Source of the DNA: Kondoa malvinella
Taxonomy: Eukaryota; Basidiomycota; Agaricostilbomycetes; Agaricostilbales; Kondoaceae
Length of the DNA stretch: 64,000 nt
Direction of reading: 5' to 3'
Assembly: GCA_039545315.1 (NCBI GenBank)
Contig: BCIM01000014.1
Coordinates: 409,841-473,840, forward strand
Shown here: piece after piece, positions 34,190 through 47,133 of the stretch
Position numbering within the stretch: the stretch's first letter is position 1
Layout: each line of letters begins with the position of its first letter
Made by a program: the position numbers and the translations under genes
Notes under the pieces: generated by a model
What the model saw: the letters and a program-made list of their open reading frames with translations, nothing else
The model's database searches: none
Told to the model about the DNA's origin: nothing

Positions 34190-35084
34190 ATGGAACACGG
34201 AAGCATGGACATGGGAGGTTCGACTGGACCAGCTTGCAAAGTACGCCTTTCAAAGAGTACATCTTGTAGCGCCAGCACTGATTCTGGTGTAGATCTCCAT
34301 GCTGTGGAAGTACGTAATCGTGCAGATTGAGTGAAGCGACCTGACGGTCATTCAGCTGGAACACGGTCGACTCTTGCTTCCTCGCGGAGACTTGGCATGT
34401 TCGCAGTAAAGGTATGCGATTCGCCGTTGCGGTGATATCTAGCTAATATTTGTGTAGGCACTTTCGCCATCAGCGTACTTGGTGTCTTTGCATTAGCATT
34501 CGCTATCGAAGGCGTTCGAAGACTAGTATGTCACATCTCTTCATCTCATTACGTCGTTAACACATCTCAGCACCGAGACTTTGACCGTCGCATCATTGCA
34601 CAGCGTCTCGCGAATGCGGCTGCTTCAGATGATATCCCTGTATTGAAGAAGAACCCTAACGTAGCTGGTATCTAGTAAGTCTTCGCTTCTCCCGTCTCTA
34701 GGCACACGCTGATTGTGCTCAGTAACCCATCTGGAATGGTTTCTTGGGGTCAACAAGTCGTTCGCGGCGCTCTGTACGGCACTCAATTCACCGCTGCTTT
34801 CCGTAAGCCAGCTGCAGCCTTGCTGTTATTACCCTTGCTTATCGTGAATGCAGTGCTCATGTTGCTCGGCATGTACTTTAACGGCTACAGTACGTCTGTT
34901 GATGTTCTGGTCCATCGTCGCTGAAGTCTTCTTCAGTTCTCTTTGCTATCTTTTTGGGCGGAACTGCAGGCTACATCACTTTCGGGCGTGATACTGTGCA
35001 AATGGACGTCAAGGGTGACTCGGGCTGCTGTTGGTATGCCTTCTGTCTTCGCCAACCATTTGTGTCTGACATTTCTGCAGTTGA
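34190..35084 (+). CDS. CTR-family copper transporter
   Basis: Nine exons (34190-34240, 34293-34309, 34356-34411, 34458-34525, 34571-34674, 34723-34802, 34854-34889, 34937-35033, 35081-35084) sum to 513 nt, 170 residues. Features in order: a Met/His N-terminus (MEHGSMDMGG), CKISMLWNWNTVDSCFLAETW at the first helix, a first membrane span ending in EGVRRL, a loop, then the second span with the MxxxM/GxxxG-type core of Ctr proteins (LMLLGMYFNGY), a third span with GGTAGYITFG, and a Cys-Cys-Cys C-terminus. CTR trimers import Cu(I) at the plasma membrane or vacuole. Exon 2 is 17 nt and the last exon is 4 nt, supplying only one base of Cys plus TGA. Confidence 0.92.
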
Positions 35085-35179
35085 TGCGTCTTGGGGAATT
35101 GGGTTTGTTGTGTATCATCTTTCAGTATACCATGCATTGCAATTACATCACGATACGAAATCTGTTCAATGACTCTATT

Positions 35180-37229
35180 TCACAAAGTATCCACAAGCAC
35201 TCTCTTCAGCTCCTCCTTTGCCTGCCCAAGACTCATTCCTTCACCAGTCCGAGCATTGAGCGTTAACCAATCTCGACCTTCAATCCGCTTGAGCGTGACG
35301 AAAGCAGGACAGATTTCGGTCAAGATCGCGAGGGCTTCTTTGGCTTCTGTAGCTGATAGAGAGATCTTTGATGATTTCGCTACGTTGACGCATACTTCGT
35401 CAAGAGGGACTGCGCGTCTGTACCGAGACGCAGCTGTTACAGATGAGCTAGGTGAAGGTGGTGCGACCGGTGCGAATAGCCTGGACACCTCGTCAGCCTA
35501 GAAAGAATAACAGGTATGGTCGACTGACATGTAAACGGCGTCGGCGACATTAGGCATCCGACTGAGCATGCTCTTGCGCTTGAAAGCAGCCATACGTTGC
35601 CTTTCGCGCTCGGCAGCAGCACTGTTGGCTTTGAGCGACTTGCGAGTAGGCGACAGCATGCCCAGATTCGGTACACGAGCGACGTCTTGACCATCTATTG
35701 TGCTACCGGTGTTTTGCGCTTGCTCTTTCGCTTTGATCTGAATATGATGTCAGCGAGATGTCATTTACGGGCAAACTGACTGACCCTCTCCATTAAACTG
35801 CTAGCTCTCGCTTTGGCAGTCGGCTTGCGAATTGGTACCAAGCCATTATCGCTTTCCAATTTGACTGGACTGCTTCCGCTCGCTATACCGTTCAAGGAGT
35901 GTATGCTTGAGTTGTGCCCGCTGACCAGCTGCGGAAGGACTGCTTTGGGTATTTCCGGTAGTGCGCAAAGGTCAAAGTCGAGATGCAATGTGGGCTCTGC
36001 TTTCCTCCGAGATTGTGAAGGTGGTGTAGCCGGTCGATGGTTGACTTGAGCTCTTTCCATCGACTGCAGGATCGACTAAATAGGATATCAGCATGCCTTA
36101 CCTAGTAAAGGATGGTGAGATTAACCTCATGATGCTGAACAACACAGTTGCCCAATCTCAACCTGATCTCATTCTTCCTCTCCTCCGCACCTTGACTCCA
36201 CAGTGCAACCACACTCATCCCTTCCCTCTTGCCTGCGATCTTACTCGAACTGTTCTGTTTTCTGCTGGAGGGCGAATTCTGAATGGCCAAACTCCTCTCA
36301 CTCGCTTCACTATTCCGCTTCAGATCCAATTCAATCCCAATACCCCAGCCCTTCACTCTCTTGCCACTGGTTTTCGATAGCTCGACTGTTTTCGTCACCA
36401 AGAAACCAAGAGAAGAAGCAGGTGCAGCAGTCGAAGGCGACTCAAGGAACGGATCATCCAAACCCGGCTTGATCGTATCCGCGGCGTTCCATAACCACAG
36501 CAGTTGCGCAAATTCCGTCTGACCGAACCTTCTACCTGACCCACGCTCGACCATGGATCGAAGTTGATTGTACGTAGCGAGATTCTCGAGCCTGATTCGA
36601 TGTGTTTTTCTGAAATCGGAAGATGAATCAGAAACTGCTGATGCTATTCGACCACCTTTTCCTTCTGTTGTCAAATGGAGCATGAGGGCGCGTTCAAAAG
36701 CTGTATGTAGGTTCAAAAGGATTTGATAGGATTCAGGTAGAGGGGCGTTGAGTGCATTTAGATTGTATTGACGAGATGAGAGTGAGCTTTTCGATATTGG
36801 GGATGCTTTTATTGGAGTCTTGAAAGGAGATTTGGCGGGTTCGATTTCGAGGTCTGAATCTGACAAGGCATTGCACGAGGTCGAGGGAATTTGCAAAGTA
36901 TCCTTAGATCGGGAAGGGCGTAAAGTAGGTGAAGCAAGTAATGAAGACTGCTGCTTTGACAAGGCGCCATAGGCTTCGTCTATTCGTAATTCGTCCGGTG
37001 CACCGAGCAGTTCTGGGCCAGGAGCATATTTGAGCTTTTTAGGCGAGACGCTCTCATCTGGCGTTCGGTACACTCGACCAGCGAAGTGAAGCTTGATCTT
37101 TGGACTGCTAGAAGGGCTTTCGAAAGCTGCTCCATCGCTAGATGCCTTCCTCCGTTTCGGGCTGCGAGAAGTTGGCGAAGTCGGCGAGGAAGGCACTCGC
37201 CTAACTCTGCTTGGAGGAGGCGTGTTCAT
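35180..37229 (-). CDS. CDT1: DNA replication licensing factor Cdt1
   Basis: Four exons (36126-37229, 35785-36075, 35529-35737, 35180-35480) give 634 residues. After a disordered Ser/Pro/Lys-rich N-terminus with many SP/TP sites, the Cdt1 winged-helix (geminin-binding) fold appears: LPESYQILLNLHTAFERAL, then LATYNQLRSMVE, GRRFGQTEFAQLLWLWNAA, and GWGIGIELDL. The C-terminal MCM-binding winged helix follows SLMERIKAK, MPNVADAVYMLFAP and AILTEICPAF. Cdt1 loads MCM2-7 at origins with ORC and Cdc6. An upstream in-frame ATG at 37457 would add 76 residues containing a hydrophobic stretch unlike Cdt1, so I prefer 37229. The third intron is placed so that VYMLF is restored. Confidence 0.85.
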
Positions 37230-37636
37230 GATGGATGCAGCGAATGAAGAGATTGGCAGAGCGGTTTCAACAGGTTCAAGGCAAGACGCGTCAAATTGAT
37301 CGAGCGGAGACGCGTCGATAACCGATAAAATTCCAAGGACAAGGGCAAGCAACTGTAGAGACAGGATTGGTGAACCGAAGAGGCTAGTCTGGACAAGCAA
37401 GCCGAGTCCTTTTGGCGACCTTAACTTAGTCTTAAGTGTTAAGGATCGTGACGGCATTAATATCCATTGCAGATCTTTCTCTCTTTGCCCGCTCTTATAC
37501 GGTCGGCCAGATACCCAAAGGATGCAAGCAGCAACAGCGCATTGATACCCAGAACTCGAGCCTGCTATATCTTGTTGCTATTCCCACACACACGGACAAA
37601 GACTTCGGCCTTTCCTAGCTTTCATCTCGAGGTAGA

Positions 37637-40600
37637 ATGACAGACTCGCACCATGAGAAGCTACACCACCATCATTCAGAACCATGGTCAGCTGACAGGC
37701 CAATTCCATTCACGCAAAAGATAGATCTGCGCAAACGAGAGGAAGGCAAGCAGACACAGCAAGCAGAGAAAGGTCAACAAGAGACTTATGATCCTATCAC
37801 CCAGTCGAACGTCTCTATAAAAGACCTGGACAAGGATGATCTACGTGAGCAAGCCTTTCTTGGGCCAAACGCACCAGCCTGAACTCTTAAACAGACCGGG
37901 CATTTCAGAACCTTGATCGTATACTACCCTATGCCTCACTCGGTCAGAAAGAGCAAGAGGAGCAACCGAACGACCAGGATCGTCAAGGTGCCAATGCCTT
38001 TACTGATTTCCCAAAAGAAAAAAGTACAAACCTGCTCTTCCATCCTCTGCCCAAGCTCGACGAGCGACGCTGGCTCACCATACAGCAAACTCTCTTTTCC
38101 AAATGTGCAATCATCCTGGTAGCCTTCAGCATGGCCTTGCAGCTCATTCCAAGTCTTTGGTTTCGAATGCCATTGATGTTCGTCTCGCTCTATGTGGTGA
38201 CTTATTACTTTGCCTCGCAAGCCAAGGACGCCTTAGAGGGACTCCAAGTAGATCAAGAACGTCAAAGAGGTACACAAGCCACGCAAGCTTCTATACCTGA
38301 AAGCACCGAATGGCTTAACCAAGTTCTCGGTACCGTTTGGCCGTTACTCGACCCTGAAATCTTGGCACCAGGAAAAGACTTACTAGAAGACGTTATGCAA
38401 GCCAATGTGCCCAAACTCATTTCATTAGTCAAAGTAGTCGATTTCCACCAAGGCTTGATACCTGCTAGAGTATTGTCTATGATGATCCTTCCCGAGCCGC
38501 AAGAGAACGATCAAGACTTGCATCCTGAAGAAGAGGAGGAAGACGATAAGGTGGGCAAGAGGGTTCATGTGTGTGTGACTGTCTCTTCTTGATCAATTGG
38601 ATCTGAGGTGACACGTCTCGCACAGAGAATGCAAGATCGCCTACCGAGCGACTGATCATCGACTAGGACCGCAAGCGCGGAATGCAAAGCTTATGTTGGA
38701 ATTTGCGATTGGGTCGAGGAGTTTGGCTGTCAAGCGAGTTCCTATATTCGTTGAGTAGGGTTTTCCGTTCAATGTCTGATCATGGTCACTGATTGACTGT
38801 TGAAAGAGTAAAAGGCATGGTCGCGACTGTCCGACTGGCAATACAAATGACGCCCAAACCACCATTCGTCAAAAACGTTACTTTCTCGCTCATGGGCCTA
38901 CCGTATCATTCCATTTCTGCTGTTCCTCTGCATGAACTACTACCAAATGTCGTCTCTTTGCCTTTAATTGGTGGTTTCGTACAAAAGTCAATTGATGTCG
39001 CCATGGCCGAATATGTCGCTCCGAGATCAATGACCTTTGATGTCGGCGAGCTGATTTCCGGCGATGGCCGTAAGTTGACCTTTATCTCTTTCAGACGTAG
39101 CTAAACGCTGGTTGCAGTCAAAAAGCAGACGGAAGCCTTTGGTGTTCTGGTTATCACAATACACTCTGCTACGGATTTAGAGAAGACCGACACTTTTAGC
39201 GATTCAGACCCTTACATCCTCATTCAGTATTCGCGTTTGGGTAGACCGCTTTACTCGACCCGGGTCATTCAGGACGAGCTCCATCCTCGCTTTGAAGAAA
39301 CAGCTTACATCCTCGTCACTTCCCACGCCATACAAGCAGACGAAAGCATCTCTGCTGAATTATGGGACAGTGATCGCTTGACCAATGACGACGTGCTCGG
39401 TCGGACAGAAATGAATGTTCGGGAACTAGTACGGAAGAGGGGCGAATTACAAGAACGACAGGATGATCTGAAAGGCTTTCGATCTGAATCTTCAAGATCG
39501 GGCAAATTGAATTGGTCCATCGTGTACCATCCGCTCAAGAAGTTGGACGACAGGCAAAGGACAGACGGGTCGGATCCTCGAATACCTGATGAACTACGCG
39601 AGAAGAGCGAGTTACTTGATGATGCTGCTAAAGCGGAAAGCGAAGGGAAGAATTTATCCCCGGTCATGCGTGTCCCTCCCAATCCCGACTATGTCAGCGG
39701 CGTGGTCAGTGACCAGCGCATTGCCATCAATGAAGGCTGATAAATACTGTAGCTCTCGGTCACTGTTGGGCAAATCGTTGATCTGGCAATTCGCGACAAA
39801 GGAAGCCCTTTGCTTGCGCTGAAGAACCGCAAATCAAACGTCGGTGAGCTACTAGCGCTACCTGTGTCATGCATGTCCCAACTCAAACCGGTCCCGAAGG
39901 TAACGAGAATCAGACGAGCGAGCAGACTGAAGAAGAAGCAGAAGATGCGCCATCTTCATACGTTAAGGTAAGCTGGATAGGTACACCCACGGTGTATTTC
40001 ATGACGCCCTGCCAGATCGCTTTCAACGATACTTGGGTATACAAGACCAGAATCAAGGCGTATACCAACAATGTATGTTCGCCTAAGTCGCAATTGTTCA
40101 TCTGTCTGATATGCCCGGGCAGCCTTTCTTCAGTGCTGGTACCGAGCGTTTCGTACCCGATTATACCAAAGCTACAGTCTGTCCCGCACCGAATCCTTGA
40201 CATGAGCTAATCTGCTTATTCAGGTTATGGTAGTAGTTTACGCCAAGCTACCTGCGGAAAACGATGCTATACTCGGTGTTGTACATATCAAGGTCAGTGA
40301 GCTGTTATTTTTGCCTCCCCGACAGCTGATCGCCTCTCGCTAGATTGCCGATGCTCTTTCGAAGGCGTCCTGCGTTCGCAATGTAAGTCGATAGATAGTC
40401 GTGTTCATCTGAAGCTGAAAAGATCATAGTGGTATCCTCTAGCTGGAGGTTCGCATGTCAAAAACACAGGGTACGGCTACGTCACTGACACATTTATAGG
40501 TATCGGTCACGGCTCAATTCGCATATCCCTTCTCTTCCGCTCTGTCGAGATGCATCTGCCGAGGAATCAACTAGCATTTCACAATGTTGGAACAGCTCGC

Positions 40601-41910
40601 GTCCTTTCCGATCTCAAAGTCTGCGACTTTCAGAACGGTCGAACCGCGGCAGACTTCAAGGACTTGCGAGTCCGATTGAGAACGCTCATCAACCGCATAA
40701 CATTGAAGAGCAAGAGCAAAGGTCACGCATCAGATGAAAGCGTGACTTGGGAGCTAGACGTGCCAGACCCACCTTTGCGGCTACCATTCAAGCGCAGAAA
40801 TGCGTAAGGCTGTTCCTATGTTGATCCATCGCTGCTGATACGTCGCGCATCAGCTCTGCTATTGTGATATACTTCCGCAGCTCGAGTAAAATACCTGGTA
40901 GACGCAAAAGCTTGTTTGTTGCAACACAATGGTTGCGCGACATGGAAGATGACAAAGTGAGATCGTCTTGCTTGATCTGGATACCTATTTCTGAATATAC
41001 TCGTCAGGTCACTCGTCTGAGGCTGCCAGTATGGGAATCAGAAGACCTTGACCGGATAACGCAGAATTATCTACCGCCAGACATCGATTCGGACAAGTTT
41101 GGAAACGAGATCAAACAAGTTGCGACTTTGGAAATTGCACTCTCATTCCGTGCGTTATGTATTGCTGTTGTATGTTGCCAAACTGACACGTCACTCCATC
41201 TTCATCAGACAGCGGGCTAGATGAAGTACATCGGACTTCTGTAGCTACTGATTCTGCTACTTCAGGCATCATGTCGGCTTGGGATACAGCTGTAAACGCT
41301 GTACGTAGATCTCTTTCATTACTGTTGCACCTAGCTGAAGTGAAGCGCAGGGTGTGCGACCACTACACAGGGATACCAAAACACGGGACGACGAATATCC
41401 ATCGTCGTCGGATAGCGATGACAATGGCTATTCGCATGAGCACGGAGACCATGATGATCACCTGCACCACTCCGATAACTATTGCTCAGACTCAGAAGAC
41501 GATCAAGCAGGCGATGGTTCTGGCAACTTGAAAAGTCCAGGAGATGGCGATAGCGGCAAAGTCCAAGGTCAAACGAAGAGAGAAGCGATGCACAACCGCA
41601 GACAAGGAGCTGCACAGTACAAAGTGAGCGCAAGTCATGGCAGTTGGCATCTAGCTTAACGTCGCGAACCTTAGACTTTCCGGACCGGGCAATGGCTGTC
41701 GTCAAATGTAATGAAGAAGGCACGCTCGATCAAGAACAAAATGCACATGAGCAGCGAGAGGACGTATGTGACTCTGTCATCGCAAGATAATCTGTAGCTG
41801 AATTGTCGCTTAGGGCTGATCTGATGGAATCAGAGGTAGGTCCTCGAGATAAAAGCTGGATTGATACTGAAGTTGCGGACCAGGCAAAAACACGGCGCAA
41901 CGAAGTCTGA
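37637..41910 (+). CDS. Tricalbin-like SMP/C2 protein (Mug190-like)
   Basis: Eighteen exons from 37637 to 41910 sum to 3408 nt, 1135 residues, all junctions in phase. An acidic N-terminus leads to a hydrophobic hairpin (KCAIILVAFSMALQLIP, then MPLMFVSLYVVTYYF), which would anchor it in the ER. An SMP lipid-transfer domain follows (STEWLNQVLGTVWPLLDPEI to VAPRSMTFDVGELI). After that are C2 domains: the first at GVLVITIHSATDLEKTD, with aspartates for calcium at SDSDPYI and DSDRL; others at VLSVTVGQIVDLAI and around WYPLAGGIGHGSIRISLLF. The C-terminus is acidic and His/Asp-rich. Such proteins tether ER to plasma membrane and move lipids; S. pombe Mug190 has this order. Exons are as short as 19 nt. 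Confidence 0.85.
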
Positions 41911-42449
41911 ATGGAGTTGAGTAACGGCATCGTCATCTAGAAGCGCTCGACATCGCAATCACACTATCGCTCTTACACCACAAAGTCTACATGTCTGTTG
42001 GTCCCTTCTGCCTTGAGACAACGTACTGATGCTTCTATATAGGAGCATTCGTCTCGTCGATATTGCAACATCATCGCAAGCAGCAGACCACTGCATGTAA
42101 GTCACAGTCCATCAGCAAGTCTTGCGCTCATAGTACGCCCCTTGTCTGTCTCAAGATATCACAGAAGAATTGTAGTCACTTAGGACTAGTAGCTACCTCG
42201 ATGGCTACTTCGGGCAATGAATGTGACCATGGGCTTCTTAGCCAACGATGACGAGCAAGCTTCATATCTTGGCGATGATCTGAGCATACCGAGAGACAGT
42301 CTGCTGGATTATACCCCGTATAGCCTCGAGAGATACCGTTGCTTTGGCGCATCTGCTGGTCAGGCCAACTGCGGACGCAACTGCGCACCAATTTCCCGCC
42401 AACTCCGCAAGTGTATGATCAGCGCACTATCAATACCAGCAATCAAGCA
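41911..42449. other. Intergenic, no gene seen
   Basis: Only short shadow frames. A TATATAG sequence at about 42035 is a possible core promoter element for the downstream gene, though far from its ATG. Confidence 0.4.
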
Positions 42450-43813
42450 ATGTCAAAAGCAAGGCTGATAGGCATAGTCGTGCTCGTCCTCAGTTCTATC
42501 CTGTTCTTCTCACTTTACACGAATCATCCGAATGGCACCTCGCTCAAGACGTCTGCCTTGGCTTACTCAAGCTACTTCAGCAAAGGAGGAAGGCAGCAGC
42601 ATCACTGCGATCCTTACTGGCTACTGGGCTCACTTGAACTGAAACATAATCATGCTGCTTGGCGCCCGTTTCCACTCGCTCTGCATGGCAACATGAACAG
42701 GAAATGTGAGCCTGCCGACTGGTGAGGATGACCCTGTCTATCCACGCGTCTGACAGCTCACTCTGTCACTCAGGATGTCTGCTATTCGAGACAACGAGGA
42801 GAAAGCTTCCATTTTCCAAGGCAAGACTATAGTCAGCTTAGGAGACAGTATAGACCGATTCGCTACACGAGACCTGTGTGCCTCCCTATCTCTCAATGCG
42901 ACGCCAATAGCATGGCACGATCCTGCTACACCTGTCATCCCCGCACACTTCATTGAAGAAGAACCAGTAGATCCAGGCCACTCAACTCATAACCCTATCG
43001 CTAGACCTATGCGCTGTCACATACCTCACCTCGACCTCGACTTTATCTCTGTCTTTCATTTCGGCCTGTTGACATATCAAGAACTGAAAGAAGACGGCAA
43101 CATGATCGCCTATGCAAAGCATTTTCATCCTCCAGCAGACACCACAGCTCGGATGGATCATATCGTCATACCGCTAATGCAGAACCTGGGGCGCAAAATC
43201 GACCTCTTTCACTTCTCCAGCTATCTTTGGGACGCAGATCACATAAGCAGACAACAAGGGCGCGTCAATAAGAAGCTTGGTCTGAAACATCATCCCTATC
43301 ACCCGACCGTCAGTCATGAGGCAATAGAATTATACGCCGGCAGGTTGTACAGCTGCATACTCGAGCTCAGCAAACGGATTGATCCAGTTGTGCCAATGAT
43401 ATGGCGCACGTGAGTCTATTCGGAACAAAAAGAACTCGGTTGAACCCTCTACAGGCCTCATTACAAAGTCAGCAACGAGACAGACCGCGTTGTATCAGAA
43501 TATGCAGTTGCAGTTGCACGACGAAGCGCTTCAGTCATCCGACAATTGTCAGGCCAACTATGGATACAGTCGCTCGATCAGAGCCATGCGCACGATGATA
43601 CACAAGCGCCTTTGTATGGAAGATTGAGGGCATCTGGGTTTGGAGAGGTCATTCATGGTTTTGAGCACCTAGTGAGTGTGACCGCGTGTAGTAAGTCATC
43701 GAACGCGCTGATCCAACCCGTAGTCAAAAGAAGGCATTCACCCAGGAACATCGACTTCGGAAGTGTATGGGAACATACTGTTGGAAGAGTGGGTCATGTC
43801 TGCTCAACGGTGA
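42450..43813 (+). CDS. PC-esterase/SGNH-like type II membrane protein
   Basis: Four exons (42450-42721, 42774-43409, 43455-43671, 43724-43813) give 404 residues. A short cytoplasmic end precedes one membrane helix (IGIVVLVLSSILFFSLY). The luminal part contains IVSLGDSIDRFATRDLC, which holds the SGNH nucleophile block GDS, and near the end EGIHPGTSTSEVYGN, which fits the C-terminal D/E-x-x-H block. Between them are CHIPHLDLDF and LFHFSSYLWD. The pattern recalls PC-esterase (TBL/CAS1-type) enzymes that add or remove O-acetyl groups on surface glycans in the Golgi; the actual substrate is unknown. The usual catalytic Asp before xxH is Glu here (EGIH), if the reading of exon 4 is right. Confidence 0.7.
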
Positions 43814-43983
43814 CCATCTTTGACTCTTTTCCAGGTTGGCAAGATCACTCGGCATGCAGTGATCTGAGGCATAATAGGGGAGAGCTAGTGCGGTACACCC
43901 GAGGACAGCATATCCCTTCATCAATCTCTGGCTTGAGATATACCAATACATAGATATACAAATACAATAGACTTGCTTACAGA

Positions 43984-46900
43984 TTATGCAGCCACAGATG
44001 CTTCGGCTAAACGCCCATCGCGTAGCTCAGCCAGTCTTTCCTTCATGCGAGGGATTTCCAGTAACTTTGCCTCTAGCGCTATACTTGTGCTTAGCGAAAC
44101 TGGCAAGTACATAAAGCAGAGCACTAACCTTGCTTCTCTTCCTGCAGCGCCAGCCGCTTCTCTGGATCGAGCGGCAAGAAAGCATATTTCCCTTGTCCAT
44201 CATACTGGAGGATATGGGTGTGATATTGCCAAAGACTGGGTCGATGCGAGACGGCTTTAATCGTCAATCAGCAACGAAGATGGTCCGAGCAGCAGAGCTT
44301 ACTCATCAAGGTTATGCCAAGCGAGATAGCGTGTTTGTACATAATAGCTTCGACTTCCTACATCGACGGCTCAGCGATGAATGAGTAGATTGGTCTGCAG
44401 GTACTCACAAGGGTCACAGCACTGGTGCACTCGTCAAGGATAGCATACTTAGGAGAGTGATAAAACAGTCGAGCCATGGCAATCCTTTGCTTGTCTCCGC
44501 CTGTCGTTCCGTTTGAGCAAAATACATGCCGGCTCAGCGATCTTACCTGACAAGGCATCTCTCCACTCTTTCTGCACATCCCAGCCGCCTTGAGCTTCCA
44601 CCAGACCAGCAAGATGCACGACAGCAAGGATCTTGAGTAGGTCCTGATCCGTCACTCCGCCTGTAGACCGTATCGTAAAGTCAGCTCTCCATCGAGCCAC
44701 AGCACAATAGGCGTACGTTGTATCATCTCTGCTCTAGTATGAGGGTAGATGACCTGATCCCGCAGTGTTCCGATACATAGATAAGGCCGCTGAGGGATAT
44801 AGCAGAACTCTGTGGCTGGAGGCTTCTTGACGAGGCCTCCGTAGACAGGCCAAAGCCCGCCGAGGATACGGAACATGCTGTCGAATGGTCAGCAACGCCT
44901 TTCCAATGTAGGAACTGGCATACGAAGACTTTCCGCAGCCGTTCGGACCAACTACCAGCAGATGGTCGCCTTGTTTGATGTGAAAGTTCATTGAAGGGAT
45001 CAAAATGTCGCCATTGGGCGAAACGATTGGAACATTCTCAAAGACGATGCTGTCATCTTCACTTTTCAGAACTTGACCTCGGCCTTGCAGGACTGGGCGC
45101 TAGATGAGCTTTGCATTACAGCGAATCATGCGGAGCTCACCTCTAGCATGCTCTTCCGCTCCGGCGTTGACGAGCTTTTTCTGGAAACGACCAGCTTTGA
45201 TATCATCCATCGTATCGAGCAGTTCTGTAACTCGAAGCGTAAAGCCAGCGAGTTCAGAAAGTTCTTTGTAGCTCATCATGACTCTGCCGAAAGCGTCACT
45301 TGAGGATAGCAGTAGACGTCGGTTGGTCACAAAGCCTGTACCCGCCATGTTCATTAAGACCGACCGCAGTGCACTGGTGAAACAGAGACGTACCTTCTGT
45401 CCTGTTACCAAAGTCTGCTTCTAAGAGGCCGGATGTGGATTTAAAGAAGACTGGGATGGCGCAAATGCAAAGCTGTAGAAGCGTCGGCTTTTGCGACCAC
45501 AATTGTGGACAACAGCAGCACAACTCACACCTAAACTACCCCACTGTGCACTTTCGTATCAATACCGACACTGTTGTTATGATGTTCAGAGACGTACGAG
45601 CCACTTGATGATCCCATCCTGTCAACACAAAACCAAATCAGTCGCCGAAGAGAGAGATTTCGTCAAGCACTGACCTCTACCATTCCATGGGCCAACCTCA
45701 ACCGATAAACTCGGTTAACATGCTTGATCAAACCAAAATACGCGCGTTCAATAATGTTTTTCTCATTCTCTTGACCCGAATAGAAAGCAACTGTACGATC
45801 TCAATCTTCTGTACCGAATCCCGGAATAAGGGAGATAAAACGCACTCTCTTCGTTATTCTCTATTAACCGAGAATGAGCAAACCGGAACTCTCCTTCTAG
45901 ACGTTGTTCTTCCGCTGCATATCGTCCAAAGGCAGGTGTGAGGTATCGTACTGTGCTTCCAACATCAACCATCATCCCCGTAAGGAAATAGATGAGAAGG
46001 ACGCACGTAAGGCAGCACTACCCTGAACTACTACCGTCAAGGCGAGTAAACCTTCCGCACCGACGTTGCGAGATAGTTGGTAGTTGTATAAAATGACATC
46101 TAGGACTGGTTTGGCTAGATTCCCGCTGTACGCACCCGGAAATCTGCTATCAGCTAATGGTGAAACAGGGTTCTGACACGCACTAAATCTCAGCGAGGGA
46201 ATTGGAGAATTTCGTCACGTCCACGCCTATGAGTTGATCGGCGTTCTTGATCCGGTCACTGCACATCCGAAATCGAGGTTAGCTTTCATGAAGCAGGGCA
46301 GATAATCAGCGTACTCTAGGTTCGCAAGAGAGTAGAAAGTCCGGTCGGAGAGGTATTCAGTGTGGATATGAGATGTAAGTCTGGTGCGGTAGGCGATGGC
46401 TAATTTCGATTGCATGTAGGATAGCATTGAATTGGTGTCTGTGCGAGAAGTCACCACATTGATCACAATAGTGAATACAGGGAATCACGCACAAGTAGCT
46501 GGTACAGCCACAGCGAGCCATGTCGCTATTCGTAAGAGGAAGAGTTTCCCTTGACCTCTTACCAAGGCAGAAACGATCTTCCCGTCTAAATTTGCGACAT
46601 AGAGGGAAAGCAAGGTACGAAAGACGAGAAAGAAGGAATGCAGGAAGAGTAGACTGGCTTCTTTTCTGCGAAATTTCGTTTATGCTTAATACGTCAGGCG
46701 TTATGACGGAACGAGACGAACGATTTGATATCAGGGATCACGATCTGACGGATCCGAGCGAGTCTCGCCCAGAAGACTGCGTCGACGTCTACGCGTGGTC
46801 CTCTCCTTCTACCTCGAGCAGGTTTGCTTTGACCGAGAGTGAGCTATTCACGTGATAAGACGCACGACAAAGGATAGCACTTACGACACGGGCTCTGTCC

Positions 46901-47066
46901 TAGCTTTAGGTGTGAGACCTTTGTACGTGCTTATGGCCACGTAGAAGGAGAGGAAGAGCATAGTGACTCCATTGAAGCGTTTCCGATTCTTGAGGTAGAC
47001 GCTCAGAATTCGCTCTGATGAGCTTCTCAGCTGCCTGATGGCGTGCGTTCTGCTCTTGACGTCCAT
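43984..47066 (-). CDS. Peroxisomal ABCD half-transporter (Pxa-type)
   Basis: Many short exons run from the ATG at 47066 to a TAA at 43984. In order I can read: N-terminal helix ([18 protein letters not shown]), the ABCD block [17 protein letters not shown], membrane-domain pieces ([47 protein letters not shown]), and the EEI-like loop [10 protein letters not shown]. The nucleotide-binding domain follows: Walker [12 protein letters not shown]-loop [19 protein letters not shown], signature region ending [17 protein letters not shown], and Walker [12 protein letters not shown]. The C-terminus is the [12 protein letters not shown] plus coiled coil typical of ABCD. These transporters import fatty acyl-CoA into peroxisomes, usually as Pxa1/Pxa2 heterodimers; which subunit this is I cannot say. 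Not every exon border was resolved. Confidence 0.85.
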
Positions 47067-47133
47067 CTGGTCTTCTCCGTGCTGCCCTCCCCTTTCAGCC
47101 TGTCATTGCCCAGCTGGTCGACAGGAAACAACG
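47067..47133. promoter_or_regulatory. 67 bp divergent intergenic region
   Basis: Only 67 bp separate the ATG of the ABCD transporter (minus) from that of the epimerase (plus). It is pyrimidine-rich on the plus strand. Promoter elements of both genes must lie here or inside the opposite gene. Confidence 0.6.

Noticed and set aside
37230..37457. Extra 76-residue N-terminus for Cdt1.
   Set aside because: In frame with an ATG, but it contains a hydrophobic stretch foreign to Cdt1; kept only as an alternative start.
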